This document shows, in pieces, positions 25,901 through 37,874 of a DNA stretch of 64,000 nucleotides (the first letter of the stretch is position 1; each line of letters starts with the position of its first letter). Source of the stretch: Paragordius varius (Eukaryota; Nematomorpha); assembly GCA_964247055.1 (NCBI GenBank), contig OZ176051.1, positions 4,712,001 through 4,776,000 of the forward strand. The letters are read 5' to 3'. The translations under genes were made by a program, and so were the position numbers. The notes under the pieces are model-generated. The model ran no database searches, was not told the DNA's origin, and saw only the letters and a program-made list of their open reading frames with translations.

Positions 25901-27449
25901 TTTTATCCATCAAATTTCCTTGCTTTGTAAGAAGTTTACGAGTCGCTTGAATCCGATAAAATGCACGACTTTTGGGACCCTTGTTAAGTACGTTGTAAGA
26001 TGCAATACTTTCCAACGTTTTCATGTCAGCCGTTGGATGTTCTTGTCGAGCCTTACTCAAAGCTTGCATATACAGTTGGCGGGTTTTTTCAAATTCTTGG
26101 AATTCATTGTAGGATTTGGTATCCATTTCGTCGGTTAATATTGGTCCTTCACTCCGAGAAAAACGACCGAAAAGAGATTTTCTTATGGAAGATAATCTAC
26201 CACCTTTGGGAGTAAACCTAACATCTGATAGATTATCAGATCTGACGGCATCATCAGGGTGGACATCATACAAGGGTAAAACTTTAGTTGTTCCATCTAT
26301 CATGACAGAAATTCTTCGGCTTGGGGTCGGTATTCCAGTCTCATCTATACGTACGTTAGGTATAATGCTTTTTTTGCCCATCAGTAATTCGTTTTCCCCA
26401 ATAGTATTGTAAATCATAGATTTTTTATATTGGGCCCCATACCGTTTCGGTACGGCCCACCAATGTTTATACATTTGCACATCAACTACATAAGCTGTTA
26501 GCACTGTCAAAGGGAAAAAGGCGAACGTTATCAAAGCCTCAAGCAATGTAACTTTGCCCGGACTAATAACGGCTAAAATGAGATAGAGCCAAATGTAAGC
26601 AAAGATACTCCATGTTGCAGTGATAAAAAATACTCGTAAGTATCGAATTTTCCTAAGTTCGGGAGATGGGATAATTAGTATACAAATACCGACTATAATA
26701 AATAAATTGAAAGCTGCACTCCCTACTATAGTTCCCGGTCCCAAATCCCCCGCTTCAAAGTTTTTACCCATAACCTCTATGATGGATAAAAGTATTTCGG
26801 GCGCTGAGGAACCCAAAGCCATTAGTGTTAAGTTGGATACAGTTTCATTCCAAATACGTACGGTAACAATGGTTACATCTTGAGCATTTTTAAGTATTTT
26901 ACGATCCTGGCTAGTGGCAAATAAGTTTGTCGGTGAAAGCGATCTCCTGACCGCTACATCTTTTTCTTTTGAAGTTATCACCTCTATGGCAGCCATAAAT
27001 TTGTCAGCAACGATCGATACCCCAATAAACAAATATATTAGGGCAAGAAAATAGATAAAACCTCTTACAATAGTTGCAAATAAAATTTGGCGTTTTAACC
27101 CTTTTATTCGCTCAACATTCGTATTGTAAGGGTAGTAAAGTGATTTAGGATTTGTTATTGAAAGGGATGAAATATTATTCAGCAAATTATTTTGTGGTAT
27201 TATTGGTTTAAGTCTTGATTTGAATGTTATACGATGATTCTCTTGCACCAATCTGTACATTTGGTGTTTTAAATGAGTTATATCTGGTTTCCACATTGGA
27301 ACTATCAAACCATCTTTACACGGATTTCCCTCCCTACTGCAATTATGTTGCAATCCTTTGGCCTCAATATTAGTAAGAAATCGTAAAATTGGATTGGAAC
27401 ATAATATATAAATTAGGATAGTTTTGAGCGGTGTTAATTTTACCGACAT
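19991..27449 (-). CDS. Na+/Ca2+ exchanger (NCX/CalX), complete
   Basis: A plasma-membrane antiporter that expels Ca2+ in exchange for Na+. Eleven minus-strand exons join in frame (3474 bp, 1157 aa): 27449-25586, 24653-24543, 24193-24009, 23647-23313, 23019-22925, 22770-22634, 22546-22450, 21972-21856, 21536-21378, 20935-20834 and 20262-19991. In order: a hydrophobic N-terminus with extracellular Cys residues, TM1, the alpha-1 repeat ([34 protein letters not shown]), TM helices, and the [14 protein letters not shown] region where the XIP autoinhibitory segment lies. A large loop carries Calx-beta 1 ([19 protein letters not shown] to DDDHAGTF) and Calx-beta 2 ([14 protein letters not shown]). 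Then come [29 protein letters not shown], the alpha-2 repeat ([54 protein letters not shown]) and the last helices. All ion-binding signatures are intact. The loop before Calx-beta 1 is long and basic. Confidence 0.95.
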
Positions 27450-28292
27450 TTTGCTTCATATATCAGGACAAATTTAATTTTTGTATAAAAGTGTAATTAA
27501 ACCACTAATACACGACGAATAATGGAAACAAAAAACGTTATATTATATTATATATAGATAGATAGGAAAAAATCATTATTTATGTAAAATATATTACATA
27601 AAATAAAAAAAGAATTAATTGATGATTGCGAATGAAGGTTGCGACGGCAATATATTTATTGTTGTATATCTCTATATTATTTAATAATTAATTATATCAA
27701 AATTATAAATGTAAACGTTGGAAAAATCATAAATAAATTTGAGTTAACATAGAAAATTAAATGGGAAAATATTGTGCCAAATTGAGCGAAAAACTACCGT
27801 TTTTATCGAAACAAGATTACTTTATCGCAATTTTTTAAAAATTAAATCAATAAATTTAAATTTATATATGGTGTAACGATTGTAGTTTTAACAATGCCAA
27901 AAATATGATGACAATTCGAAAAATATAAGTATATATATACATATTTTGAATTTTGGTAAATATATGTACGTATTTATTGTGTCATTAATTATTGCACTTT
28001 TTTTCATATGTATGTATTTTTTAGATGTTTATATTTTTTTTTTCAAAAAAAATTGTATGAAAAATCAATAAATTTTTTTATTAAAGCGTGTCTCTTTTTC
28101 TCAATACTTAAGTTTTATTTGCGATTTCCGTTAACATGAATGGTTGAACATATGTAAAATAAAATTACATGATATGCTAAATAAATAATTTACCATTTAA
28201 GAACAGTATGTCTTACAAAAATAATTCTGCAACTGACTTTACTAATAAATCCAATCACAATATTATTTTAATATGTTTTCGTATTAAGGAAA

Positions 28293-28830
28293 GAGGGGTG
28301 TCGAGCTTGCGGCCCGCGAAATATTGAAAATCCATGATTTGCAAAATTTGCTTACAACTTATTAAAATTACAATAAAATATATATACGAACAAAACGTGA
28401 TATAATAACGAGAAATAGTTCCTTGAAAAATTATTTAATTACAATTGTAAAATGCATAAAGGATTATGTTACCAATTTCCATCTCTATTTCATACTTTCC
28501 GGTATAAAACAATTATGTATATTAAAAAAAATAAGATTAAAAAAGTATGATTGTCTTTTTAAATAAAAATATTTGTATTTATATTTTTACGTTTTGTCAG
28601 TATAATTTCAATTTTTACTGTTGTAGAATTTCTTAAACAATTTTTCTAAATTAATCTATCCAATTGTCAGTAAGTAGAAAAAATTGCTATATAGTGTTTG
28701 TATTTTACAGTTTTATGTTTGAAATCTAATAAAATATTTATAAATGCCCATGTATATTCCGACAGCCGGTCCAATTTTTTGAATCTAAAATACGACCCAC
28801 GAAGCCATTTATGTACAATATTGGTATTAA
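28293..28830. repeat. Possible hAT-type relic interrupted by a MITE
   Basis: The left part reads GGGGTGTCGAGCTTGCGGCC and continues with CGCG. The right part, after the MITE, has GACAGCCGGTCC and ACGACCCACGAAGCC. This GC-rich vocabulary is common in non-autonomous hAT elements with TIRs near CAGGGGTGTC. The right terminal repeat was not found, so boundaries and family are tentative. Confidence 0.3.
28370..28621. mobile_element. Mariner-like MITE, copy 1
   Basis: It ends TTTCAATTTTTACTGT on the right and begins with a decayed ACAATAAAA on the left. Its core (ACCAATTTCCATCTCTATTT and the following bases) matches the reverse complement of the element at 56495-56732, so the two copies lie in opposite orientation. 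The ACAGTAAAA-type inverted repeat and TA flank of the second copy fit a Tc1/mariner non-autonomous element. Confidence 0.65.
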
Positions 28831-29269
28831 ATATTCAATTATTTTTTATAGGATTGATACATTAAGTTAATTGGTATAATCTAAGGGCATATGACTTATG
28901 AAATTTAAATTTATTTTTCATAATGAATATTTTGTGGTCTATTAAACAATTTTTAAACAACGAAAAATGGTATCATTCGAAAAGCAAAAGCTGATTCATT
29001 ATGTTCAATTTATTTTCTTGTGTCACGACGATAGAGACCAATTAATTGTACAATGTTTTTTAACCAATAATATTGATACATGTTTCTTCCTTCACTCTAA
29101 GAATAACACATATAATTTTTTTTGCTCTCTTAATCCTAAAAATCATTTTAGTAAATTATTAAAAAGAAAGCAAACCATCATGATTATTAAATAAATTAAT
29201 CCCTCTAAAAATATTTCATATTGTTATATCATATCATAATTTTTCCCGCAAATACCACAGTAAATGGAT

Positions 29270-29271
<2 letters not shown>

Positions 29272-29318
<47 letters not shown>

Positions 29319-29319
29319 T
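29272..29319. repeat. (TA)n microsatellite
   Basis: About 48 bp of TA dinucleotides with a single interruption. Confidence 0.9.
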
Positions 29320-31592
29320 AATCAAGACTCATGTCGAGATACTATCCGCGCATACAAAATGCGAGCAAGATGTATGCAAGAATATCTAAAAAAATATATA
29401 CGTAATTAATTTCATATTTGAGATTAATATGCACAAAACACCAACTATGAGATTAGAGAATGGTATAATCTAATTTCTTACCAAAAAAATAATAATTGGT
29501 TATTATAACTTTATATTTGGCCTAAGCCTAAATTGGTTGGCAATTTCAATAAGGAAAAGTATGATTATTTATGAGCTTAGGTACATGAAGTCGTCTAGTT
29601 GTTGAAATATAAAGTGTATATCGTATAAAATCAATACTTGGACACAGAGTGTGTTCCAGAGTAAGTAGTGAGTAAACAATTTTGTAAAATATCTTTAAAG
29701 GATAGTTTGCACTATTATGAATAAAAAATACCACAAAAATGGAGATATATTTTTTAAAAACTTGAAAAAATCAATATATTATAGATGATATTAAATATTA
29801 TGTTGACAATAATTAAGGAACGATTTTTTTCCTTTTGGTAAAAATTAATCTAATATAATCATACTTTAAAATGTGTTTTAAGTCGAAATATTGCAACAAT
29901 TTGGTACAACAGGGGACTGTTGTAAAATAGCTCATATACACATAATTCTCTAGTTATTGGAGGTATCTACTGTCATAGAAATTTTTTTCCATACTTATTT
30001 CGTATTCAAGTTAAGAATTATTTAAGTCGAAACGAATATTTTAATCTGTCCTTAGCGATTTCTGAGGTTTTTGGATTCAATGGATAAAAAAGACTGAAAA
30101 ATTAATATTAATCATTTTATTGATAAATACGTATGTTGGGCTTTCTAGATGTTTTCCCGAAAAAGGCGTAGGTCCATTCAAATACAATAATGAATATTTA
30201 TTTATTAGAAGCACTGAGCATGGTTAAGCCACTTTTTTGAGATAACCCTTAACTCTCCATGTTTTTTAAATAAAACTTTCCCAAAAATATTTGTTTAAAG
30301 CAAGAAAAAGTAGAGAACACCAGGATGATTTTATATACAGCTATAAACTAAAGCGTCTTTACCAATATAATCATCATTTATACAATTTTCCTAAAATTGC
30401 CTTATATGAATTTAGATTTTGACTAATTACATTTTATTTATGAGTTGAGTCGGGCTACTATTTTGAAATCTGATTGACTCTTTGTTTGAGCAGCGACACA
30501 TGTGTTGTGGTGTTTTTGTAAAATCTAAATTTACATTTTAATTATTGGGAGTAAGCAGTAAAGAATGAATCCAGATTGCCTTTTTAACAAAAATAATCTA
30601 TTTCTTTAAATGCTAACTGCTAATTAGACATGAACGAAATCGGATGTCTTAAAAAATATCCTGATGTAATCCTCCTTTTTGGTGTGGTGTTAAATGGAAT
30701 TCTGAAAATTTAAAAATGTTTTTTTTATTTAATACTTCAATACCTTTTGGGGTAGTTTTATATCCCAACATTTCGAATATCTTAAAAAGTATTTAAGGTA
30801 TAAAGCCGAATTCTAAATATGCTTTCTTTAGTCTTTGAGAAACGTTATACATTTTTTTTTAAACAAGGTAAAATTGTAAAAATCCTCATCTCAAACTATT
30901 TTCCGCCACTTTTTTCTATATGGCGAAATATATATGGTTAGAAAATGTAAATAATTAATTTTAAAAAGCTTTCAGTATTCATTCAGCAAAAACTTGATGT
31001 ATATGTAAGGTGACCAGACGTCCCGCTTTTGGCGGGACAGTCCCGCTTTTTCACACTTTGTCCCGCTTCCTGCTACGTTTTTAAATGTCCCGCTTTTTCA
31101 CAATTATATAAAAAAAATTTTTTTTAATACAAATAAATTTTTTTTGTCCGTTTAAATTTTTTATCATTAAATATCTTTAAAATCTATTCAATTTTAAATT
31201 AAAATTTTTTATTTTAAATTAAAAATATTTATTTTTTCGAATTTATATCATGTGATTATACACTATACTTCCTACTACTACTGTCATTATTATCAAAAAG
31301 CCAAGTTAATACCACAAATCTCTAGATTAAAAGACAAATTGATACCACAAATCGGTACCTTACACGTTAATTTCACAAAATTAAGGTAATATAATATTTA
31401 TTATACTAATATTTTAGTTTTATTACTTGCCAACATTATTAAAAAGCCAAATTAATACCACAAATCGGTAGCTTAAAAGACAAATTGATACCACAAATCG
31501 GTACCTTACACGTTTATTCCAGAAAATTAAGGTAATATAATATTTATTATACTAATAGTAGTTTATAAATATTAGCACAAAAAGAGGTTGTA

Positions 31593-33337
31593 AATTCAAC
31601 GATGAATTAATGAAAGATTTTCCTTTTATCAAAAAAAACGAAGAATGAACATCTGTTAAATGTCTTATATGCGAGGGGGAATTCACCCTGGCACATGGCG
31701 GCAAGCATGATATTACAAAGCATATGGAAACACAGAAACATAAAAAATGTTTAGATATGGCGGCATCATCTTACAAAATGAGCGATTTTTTTCGAAAAAC
31801 CGCTTTTGGAGAGGAAAAAAAGAATTTGGCACTAGCTGAGTGCGTGTTATCTTTTCACGCCGTTAATCACAATAATTCCTTTAGATCTATGGACTGTACC
31901 TCACAAGTTATTCGCACGTTATTCCATAAAAAATTTACATGTGCCCGTACAAATGCTGAAGCCATTGTGTGCAATGTCCTTTCGCCACATATATTTTCTG
32001 AAATACAAAAAGATTTGCTGAAAATTAATTCCATATCGCTATACTCTGATGCATCAAATCACCATGAAACAAAATTATTTCCCACTTTGATGAGATATTT
32101 TGATTCAGAAACCGGAGTAAAAATTAAAATTTTAGATTTAATTTCCCTACCCGGTGAAAATTCCGAAATAATATTTACTTCAATAATGCAAAAAAATAAT
32201 TTAAAATACAAAATTATCGTATATTGCGCTGACAACACCAATATGAACTTTGGTGGAAAAGCAAGGAGAGGAACAAAAAAATATTTTTCATAAATTAACA
32301 GATAATCTTAATCAAAACATTATTGGCGTTGGGTGTGCAACGCATTTACACAACGCTATTCAAACAGCTACTGATTTGTTACCCCTAGATGTGGAAAATG
32401 TAGTTGTTAAAATATATTCCTATTTTTTAATATACACAGTAGGAATCGCTTAAAGAATTCTGTGAAAATGCAGAAGTTTAATATCAAAAAATGCTTGGAT
32501 ATTGTAAAACTCGTTGGTTAGCTTTTATGCCAGCTATCGAAAGAATTTTAAAAATGTATGATCCTTTAAAATCTTTTTTATTACCATAGGACAAATGTCC
32601 TACAACTTTAAAAAAGTTTTTTGAAAGTGATTGTTCAAAAATATGGTTAGAATGCTTACATAATCAAGCTTCTCTCTTTCAAAATGTTATTAAATTTATA
32701 GAAGGTGACAAAATTTCGGCAATCGAAGTAGCCAATGAAGTTAGTAACCTAAAATTCCAATGTCAAGAACGGTTAGAAAATAATTTTATACTATTAACAT
32801 CCGCAATATAATAAATAATTTAGAAAAACAAGGCTTAATAAATCGCCAAGATATCCTGTACTATATAAAAATGTTTTATACAAACTGTAAAGATTATTTG
32901 GAAGACTGGACGACCCAATTCATTGATATTGATCATTTTCATTGGATAACATTAAAATCAGAATTTAATTGGTGCGATGTTCAAAAATGATTTGATTATA
33001 TCTGCTCCCAAAATTTATCAAAAGGTAATCTTTCAGAAAATGATCTTTTTTCTGAAGTATCATTAGTTAAAAGATATATTAATAATAAAAAACTTAAATT
33101 ATGGACAAAAGAAAATATACAGTAAAAAAGAAATGGTTGGAAATATTTTATCATTTTGAAGCCAACTATATTACAAACAATAATATTTTAAAAATTGTGG
33201 AATTCGCATTATCTTTACCTGGAACCAACGCTGCTACTGATCGCGTTTTTTCCACAGTAAATCAGGTGTGGCCATCGGAAAAATCAAATTTAAATGTTGA
33301 AACTTTAAGGCCGTTTTATCTGTCAAATATAATTTGA
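31593..33337 (+). pseudogene. hAT transposase (BED/TTF-type finger), several breaks
   Basis: The protein starts with FNDELMKDFPFIKK and a BED-type finger, CLICEGEFTLAHGGKHDITK followed by HMETQKH. It continues with the catalytic core, including YSDASNH and CADNTNMNFGGKARRGTKK with likely catalytic Asp residues, then NIIGVGCATHLHNAI and LPLDVENVVVKIY. It ends with the dimerisation segment FALSLPGTNAATDRVFS. A stop lies before the finger near 31647, a frame change near 32250-32290, and further stops or shifts follow between 32450 and 33100. I count at least five breaks, so it cannot make a functional transposase. The longest open pieces are 31724-32293 and 33101-33337. Confidence 0.85.
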
Positions 33338-33796
33338 CAAATTCTTGTGAAGACTTCTACAATATTTTAATAAATGATGACAATCTGCTAAAACGCATTC
33401 ACTCAAACAAAAAATATACCAAAGAATAAAATATTTTCTTATATTTATAAAGTTTTTATGTAAAAAAATAAACAAAATTACTCAAAATATTGTATAAGTC
33501 TTCATAATTTGTCAAATTATATTCGAACACATAAAATGGCTTTTATTCAAAATTTAAATTTGATTCCGTGTCCTTACTTATTTACTGTGAAAAAACGCGT
33601 TCGATAGCAGTGGTTCAGGTAAAGATAAGGCAAATTCTTTAATTAAAATATTATTGTATGGAACATAATTTGTTTAAAAATGATTATTTTAACCATTTCT
33701 ATCCTACGTATATTTTCTGTTGTCCATAATAAAAGTTTTCATTTAATATATTTATTTAATAATGAGACTTCATAAAAAATTGTCATTGTGCCCCGT

Positions 33797-34190
33797 CTTG
33801 TCTTCCAAATAATCTGTTTGTATAAAACATTTTTATATTATGGCTATTCATTGAGCCTTGTTTTCTGGATGCTTTATAATATTGCGATTAGGTAATGGTA
33901 TAAAATTATTTTCTAATCTTTTTTGACTTGGAATTTTGACCTTTGTCCTGTGATAACAAATAGGATTCTAGGAGATCATATTTTTATAAATATATCAATC
34001 GCTGGCAGAAGAGCTAACCAACAGTTCTACAATATTCAAGCATTTTAACATCTATATTTTCCACATCCAGGGGTAACAAATGAGTAGCTGTTTGAACGTT
34101 GTGTATCTGCCAATAATGTTTTGATTAAGATTATTCGCTAAATTGTTAAAAATATTTTTGTGCCGCTTCTTGCATCACCCAGCGCACTTT
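33797..34190 (-). repeat. Inverted partial copy of the transposase inside the hAT
   Basis: Read on the minus strand, this segment matches 32262-32910. Shared words include AATCTTAATCAAAACATTAT, TTTGTTACCCCT, GATGTGGAAAAT, TAGAAAATAATTTTATAC, AAAACAAGGCT and GATTATTTGGAAGAC. The copy is shorter (about 395 against 650 bp), with internal deletions, so the two arms could fold as an imperfect hairpin. Confidence 0.8.
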
Positions 34191-34546
34191 GTGATAATTT
34201 TGTCTTTATTATTTTTTTCTAGAATATTAAAATAACTTCACCCTTTGTTCGTGCACATGGAAATTTATTGAATAAGGTACAAACAACCTGTGAGGTACAA
34301 TTTTTTTTATATTTATAATGTATTTTGTTAAAAATAAATAAATATTACAATAAATTTTTTGTATAAAAATTTTTGGTTGTACCCCCCAATGACCCACTCC
34401 CTTCTCAGATTTGTCCCGCTTTTTCCTTCAAAAAATCTGGTCACCTTATGTATATGTGATAAAAAATTGGTAATTAAATTTTTAACTAAAATAACTTTCA
34501 AAACTGAGGTGTTTTTACAAAATTGAGCTCTAAAACTACCCCAAAA

Positions 34547-35130
34547 TCTAAACTAGAACAAAGTTAAAAGTTAATAAAGTGTTAATATTAAAAATTATTG
34601 GTCTAATATTCATAATCTTTAGAAGCATTTTTAAAACTTACGGGATATATTTTGTTTCTTAAGTAATTAAATATTATTTAAAAAATCTAGAGGCTCTTCC
34701 CCTGTGACTTAGTCTGAACGATAATTTGTGAATTGGCCTTTCGTAATAAACTGAGGATATGGAGATAATCAATAAAATATAAACATATAGTAAAAATGTA
34801 ATTTTACGGATAAAACGTAAATTTAATGACAATTTTTTTTAAAGGCTTGTACTTTTTAAACTTGTTTCATGTAACTCATTGTTTAAAATTATGAGAAATA
34901 TATACTGTTATCATTGATCATGTTATTTACAAATATGATTAAAAATTTATTTAGCAGAAATATGTTCAGAAATTATCGGGGTTTTTTGTATTGTTTTACA
35001 AACTCAATTTAAGGGGTATCTATTTTCATATTGTCATCAAATTTCTGTTATTAAAAATGTCCCTTATTAGATAATTCAATTTAATTTCAAATTAATGAAA
35101 ACTTTCCGTTTTCCAATAAATTGGTCGAGG

Positions 35131-35165
<35 letters not shown>

Positions 35166-37874
35166 GAAATTGTGTCAGCACATAAGCTGGGGCTAATTTA
35201 AGGGCTATCATAAACTCATAATGAGGAAAAGTATGGGGAATGTGTTTTAACTGATAATTTTATTTTTAAGATAAATTATTTTTAATAGTAACAGTTTTTG
35301 CTAAAAAATAATTCCAATTAAACTTTAAAAAATGTGGTTGGAGGCTACCCAGCAGCTAACTAAAAAAGCTCAGTTATCATATTTACGGTTATAAGTCAGA
35401 TAATTGAAAAATAAGGATTCATATTTATATAATTTAACAAAACCTGCTTCAAAGATTTGATTTGAAATATTTGGTTTTTTCGCAAAAATGATTTAAGGGG
35501 AGCGGTTTAAATAGGCTTATCCGAAAAAAGTTGTTAGAATCGGAGTATTTTTAAAAAATCAATAAGTCAATTATAGTGGGATGGAGACAACTAAGGGGAC
35601 AATTAAAATTATTATCTTTGACCGGCGTATCAAAAGAAATTTATAAACTTTAATTGGTTTACACCTTTTCCACAATATTGCTTTGAAGTGTATATGTTGT
35701 TGGGAGTCGCGTCTGAAATGAATAGATATATAATAATAACCCTGTAACCTTATACGCCCTTTTCAAAAAACAAAAATTCCATTTTTAAATTGAGCTTACA
35801 GGTTTTCCAAAAATCTGCCTCAAGACAACTCAAAAAACCTCACAAAGAGGATGAAGTAAGGGTCAAATTTAAAACAATGGATATCAGTTACTCATAGCAC
35901 ATTTATTAAAAATATCACATATTCAATACAGCTTTCAAAAAATTGCTAACACTTCATGACCTTTTCACATTTCTGTTAGCGATGACATATTTGGCTAGTT
36001 TTATATATCCCAGCGCTCAATCTTATAAACTAGAGTTTTGAAAATTATTTTAGCTAAAATTTAATTATCAGACATTGTTCTCCTCTTTTAGATAAAAAAA
36101 TATATTTTTACAGTTTTGTAATTTGTAGAGCTTAAAAGTTCCAAAACACGATTAAACAGCTGATTTAAAAATTATAAAATTTGGTAAAATATCTGATTGC
36201 TTACTAAGGTTAATGACTCACTTTTAACTTTAATATATATATATATATATATATGCGTAGTGTATTAACGATATAAAAATATTTAGGAAAAATTGGCGGA
36301 CAATACATTTTAAAAAAATCTATATGAATGCGCCTTAAAATCTAAAGAAAGTGGTACGAACTAATTATTATCAGGGATATTGCTTCAATTTCAAAACTTT
36401 AGCCTTATTCCTATAAAATTTATTTTATGAAATTGTGTAAAATATAAATCGCAATAAACACGTAAAATATTTATGATATAAAATATATCATCACATCAGC
36501 AGAAGAAATACAAAATTATGAACTCAATATATCATTTTGAAACTTTAATTTAAGTCGGAGCATCTAGTAAACCTGGATAATTCTGTGGATAATTTCAAAT
36601 ATCTATTTAAAATGGTTCCAATTTAAATTTATTTTTCCAACCCAAAGATTATATAAATAAGAAAAATATCTAACACTACTGACATTTTGGGGTAGTTTCA
36701 TAACCCAGAGGAATTGATATTTGAAAATCTTAAAAAGTATTTAATGTATTGGCCAAAATTTGAAAATATACTTTCGTTGGTCTTTTAGGTGCATTGAACA
36801 AACTTTTTTTAATGTATAATTTTTTCAAAAATCCTACTAACTTTTTCGCCGCTATTTTTTCTTTACATTTTTTAAATATTATAATAATACAATAGGCAAA
36901 TAATATATATTATGTTAGAAAATATAAATAATTAATTTTATTAAGTCTGGATGCATTCTACGACCAAAACTTGATTTTTTTAATTTTAACAATTAGTTTA
37001 TTTCGATCGCGTTTTGGCGCTGTACCAATATTCGACTCTAGAAAAGCTGTTAAAAATATAATAATTATCATCTAATAGGAAGACAATGTTTGATAATTTT
37101 CAAATTTATAGTAAAATAACTTTCCAAATACTAGTTTATTTACAAAATTTTGCTATGGGAAAAACTACCCAAACATGTCGCGGACAAAAGAGTGGAATAA
37201 AGTGTTAAATTGCAATACATAGAAAAAAATAAAAACGCATGTGTTAGATCATATTTTTAAAAATAAGAAAAAATAAAACAATTTATGTGAAAATACATTT
37301 CTAGCAATTATTTAGTATAAAGATCCTTATTAAATTATTACTATTTATGGATTTCATACTTTCCCGTATTGCTTGATATTGATAAATTTATACATTGCAT
37401 ATTTTAAAAAAATTATTTTAAAATTGTAGGATTACAAAAAACAAATCTATTAATTGTGTTTTTTTATAAAACCATGAATTAAAATCATGCTCTCTAGATA
37501 ATATTTACTAAAATTTCTTAATCTAGTGGCAGATTTTTCAACATTTGAACTAAAGCATATTTTTTTACCAGCACAAAATTATTAGACGAAACTTTATAAT
37601 CATTTTATATTTTGTGGCTTTATACATAAATTTCGAGTCATAAAACAAACTTTATTTATACGTAAATAGGTAAAAAATTGGAAATTAGATTCTTAAATAT
37701 TTTTAGCTAAATTATTTAAATTTAATTTAATATCAATACGGATATATGCATATTATAATCATCTATTTTTATTATGATATTTATTATAATTTAATTTTAT
37801 AGCTCAAAATATAAATATTATAAAATGATTTGAATTATTACGCAAATTGTATCAGGTGCCATTTTCACCACACC
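34547..37874. other. Gene-free repeat-rich region upstream of the zinc-finger gene
   Basis: No coding region is supported. It contains inverted-repeat element copy B (36685-37173), a (TA)n tract at 35137-35162, another near 36233-36254, and otherwise unassigned AT-rich sequence that includes the zinc-finger gene promoter. Confidence 0.5.
36685..37173. repeat. Inverted-repeat element (TTTTGGGGTAGTTT ends), copy B
   Basis: It begins TTTTGGGGTAGTTTCATA and ends AAAAACTACCCAAA. The interior parallels copy A in order: AAATCTTAAAAAGTATTTAA, then CTTTCGTTGGTCTTTTAGGT, a (C)GCCGCTATTTTTTC word, TAATTAATTTTA, AAAACTTGAT, AAAATAACTTTC and ATAAAGTGTTAA. It carries roughly 100-140 bp absent from copy A, next to the point where copy A received the hAT. 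Confidence 0.65.

Larger units (their letters stand above)
27450..30744. other. Gene-free region upstream of the exchanger
   Basis: No credible coding region. It includes the presumed exchanger promoter (27450 onward), a hAT-like relic around 28290-28830, a mariner-like MITE (28370-28621), and a (TA)n tract at 29272-29319. Short open frames here are low-complexity. Confidence 0.5.
31006..34448 (+). mobile_element. Decayed autonomous-type hAT transposon, 3.44 kb
   Basis: The terminal inverted repeats TAAGGTGACCAGA (31006-31018 and its complement at 34436-34448) are perfect over 13 bp. They are flanked by a perfect 8-bp target duplication TGTATATG at 30998-31005 and 34449-34456, the hAT signature. 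Repeated TCCCGCTTTTTC words lie just inside both ends. A disrupted transposase gene occupies the left half. The right part carries an inverted partial copy of that gene (33797-34190), so the element has been rearranged. Confidence 0.95.
30745..34546. repeat. Inverted-repeat element (TTTTGGGGTAGTTT ends), copy A, split by hAT
   Basis: The left end TTTTGGGGTAGTTTTA (30745) and right end TAAAACTACCCCAAAA (34531-34546) are inverted copies of each other. Without the hAT insertion and one target duplication the element would be about 350 bp. Its internal sequence on both sides of the hAT (for example CTTAAAAAGTATTTAA and ATAAAGTGTTAA) is shared with copy B at 36685-37173, which lacks the hAT. Confidence 0.7.

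Noticed and set aside
25565-26883. Several open frames overlapping exchanger exon 1 in other frames
   Set aside because: They are shadows of the long exchanger exon, which carries conserved motifs and is unambiguous.
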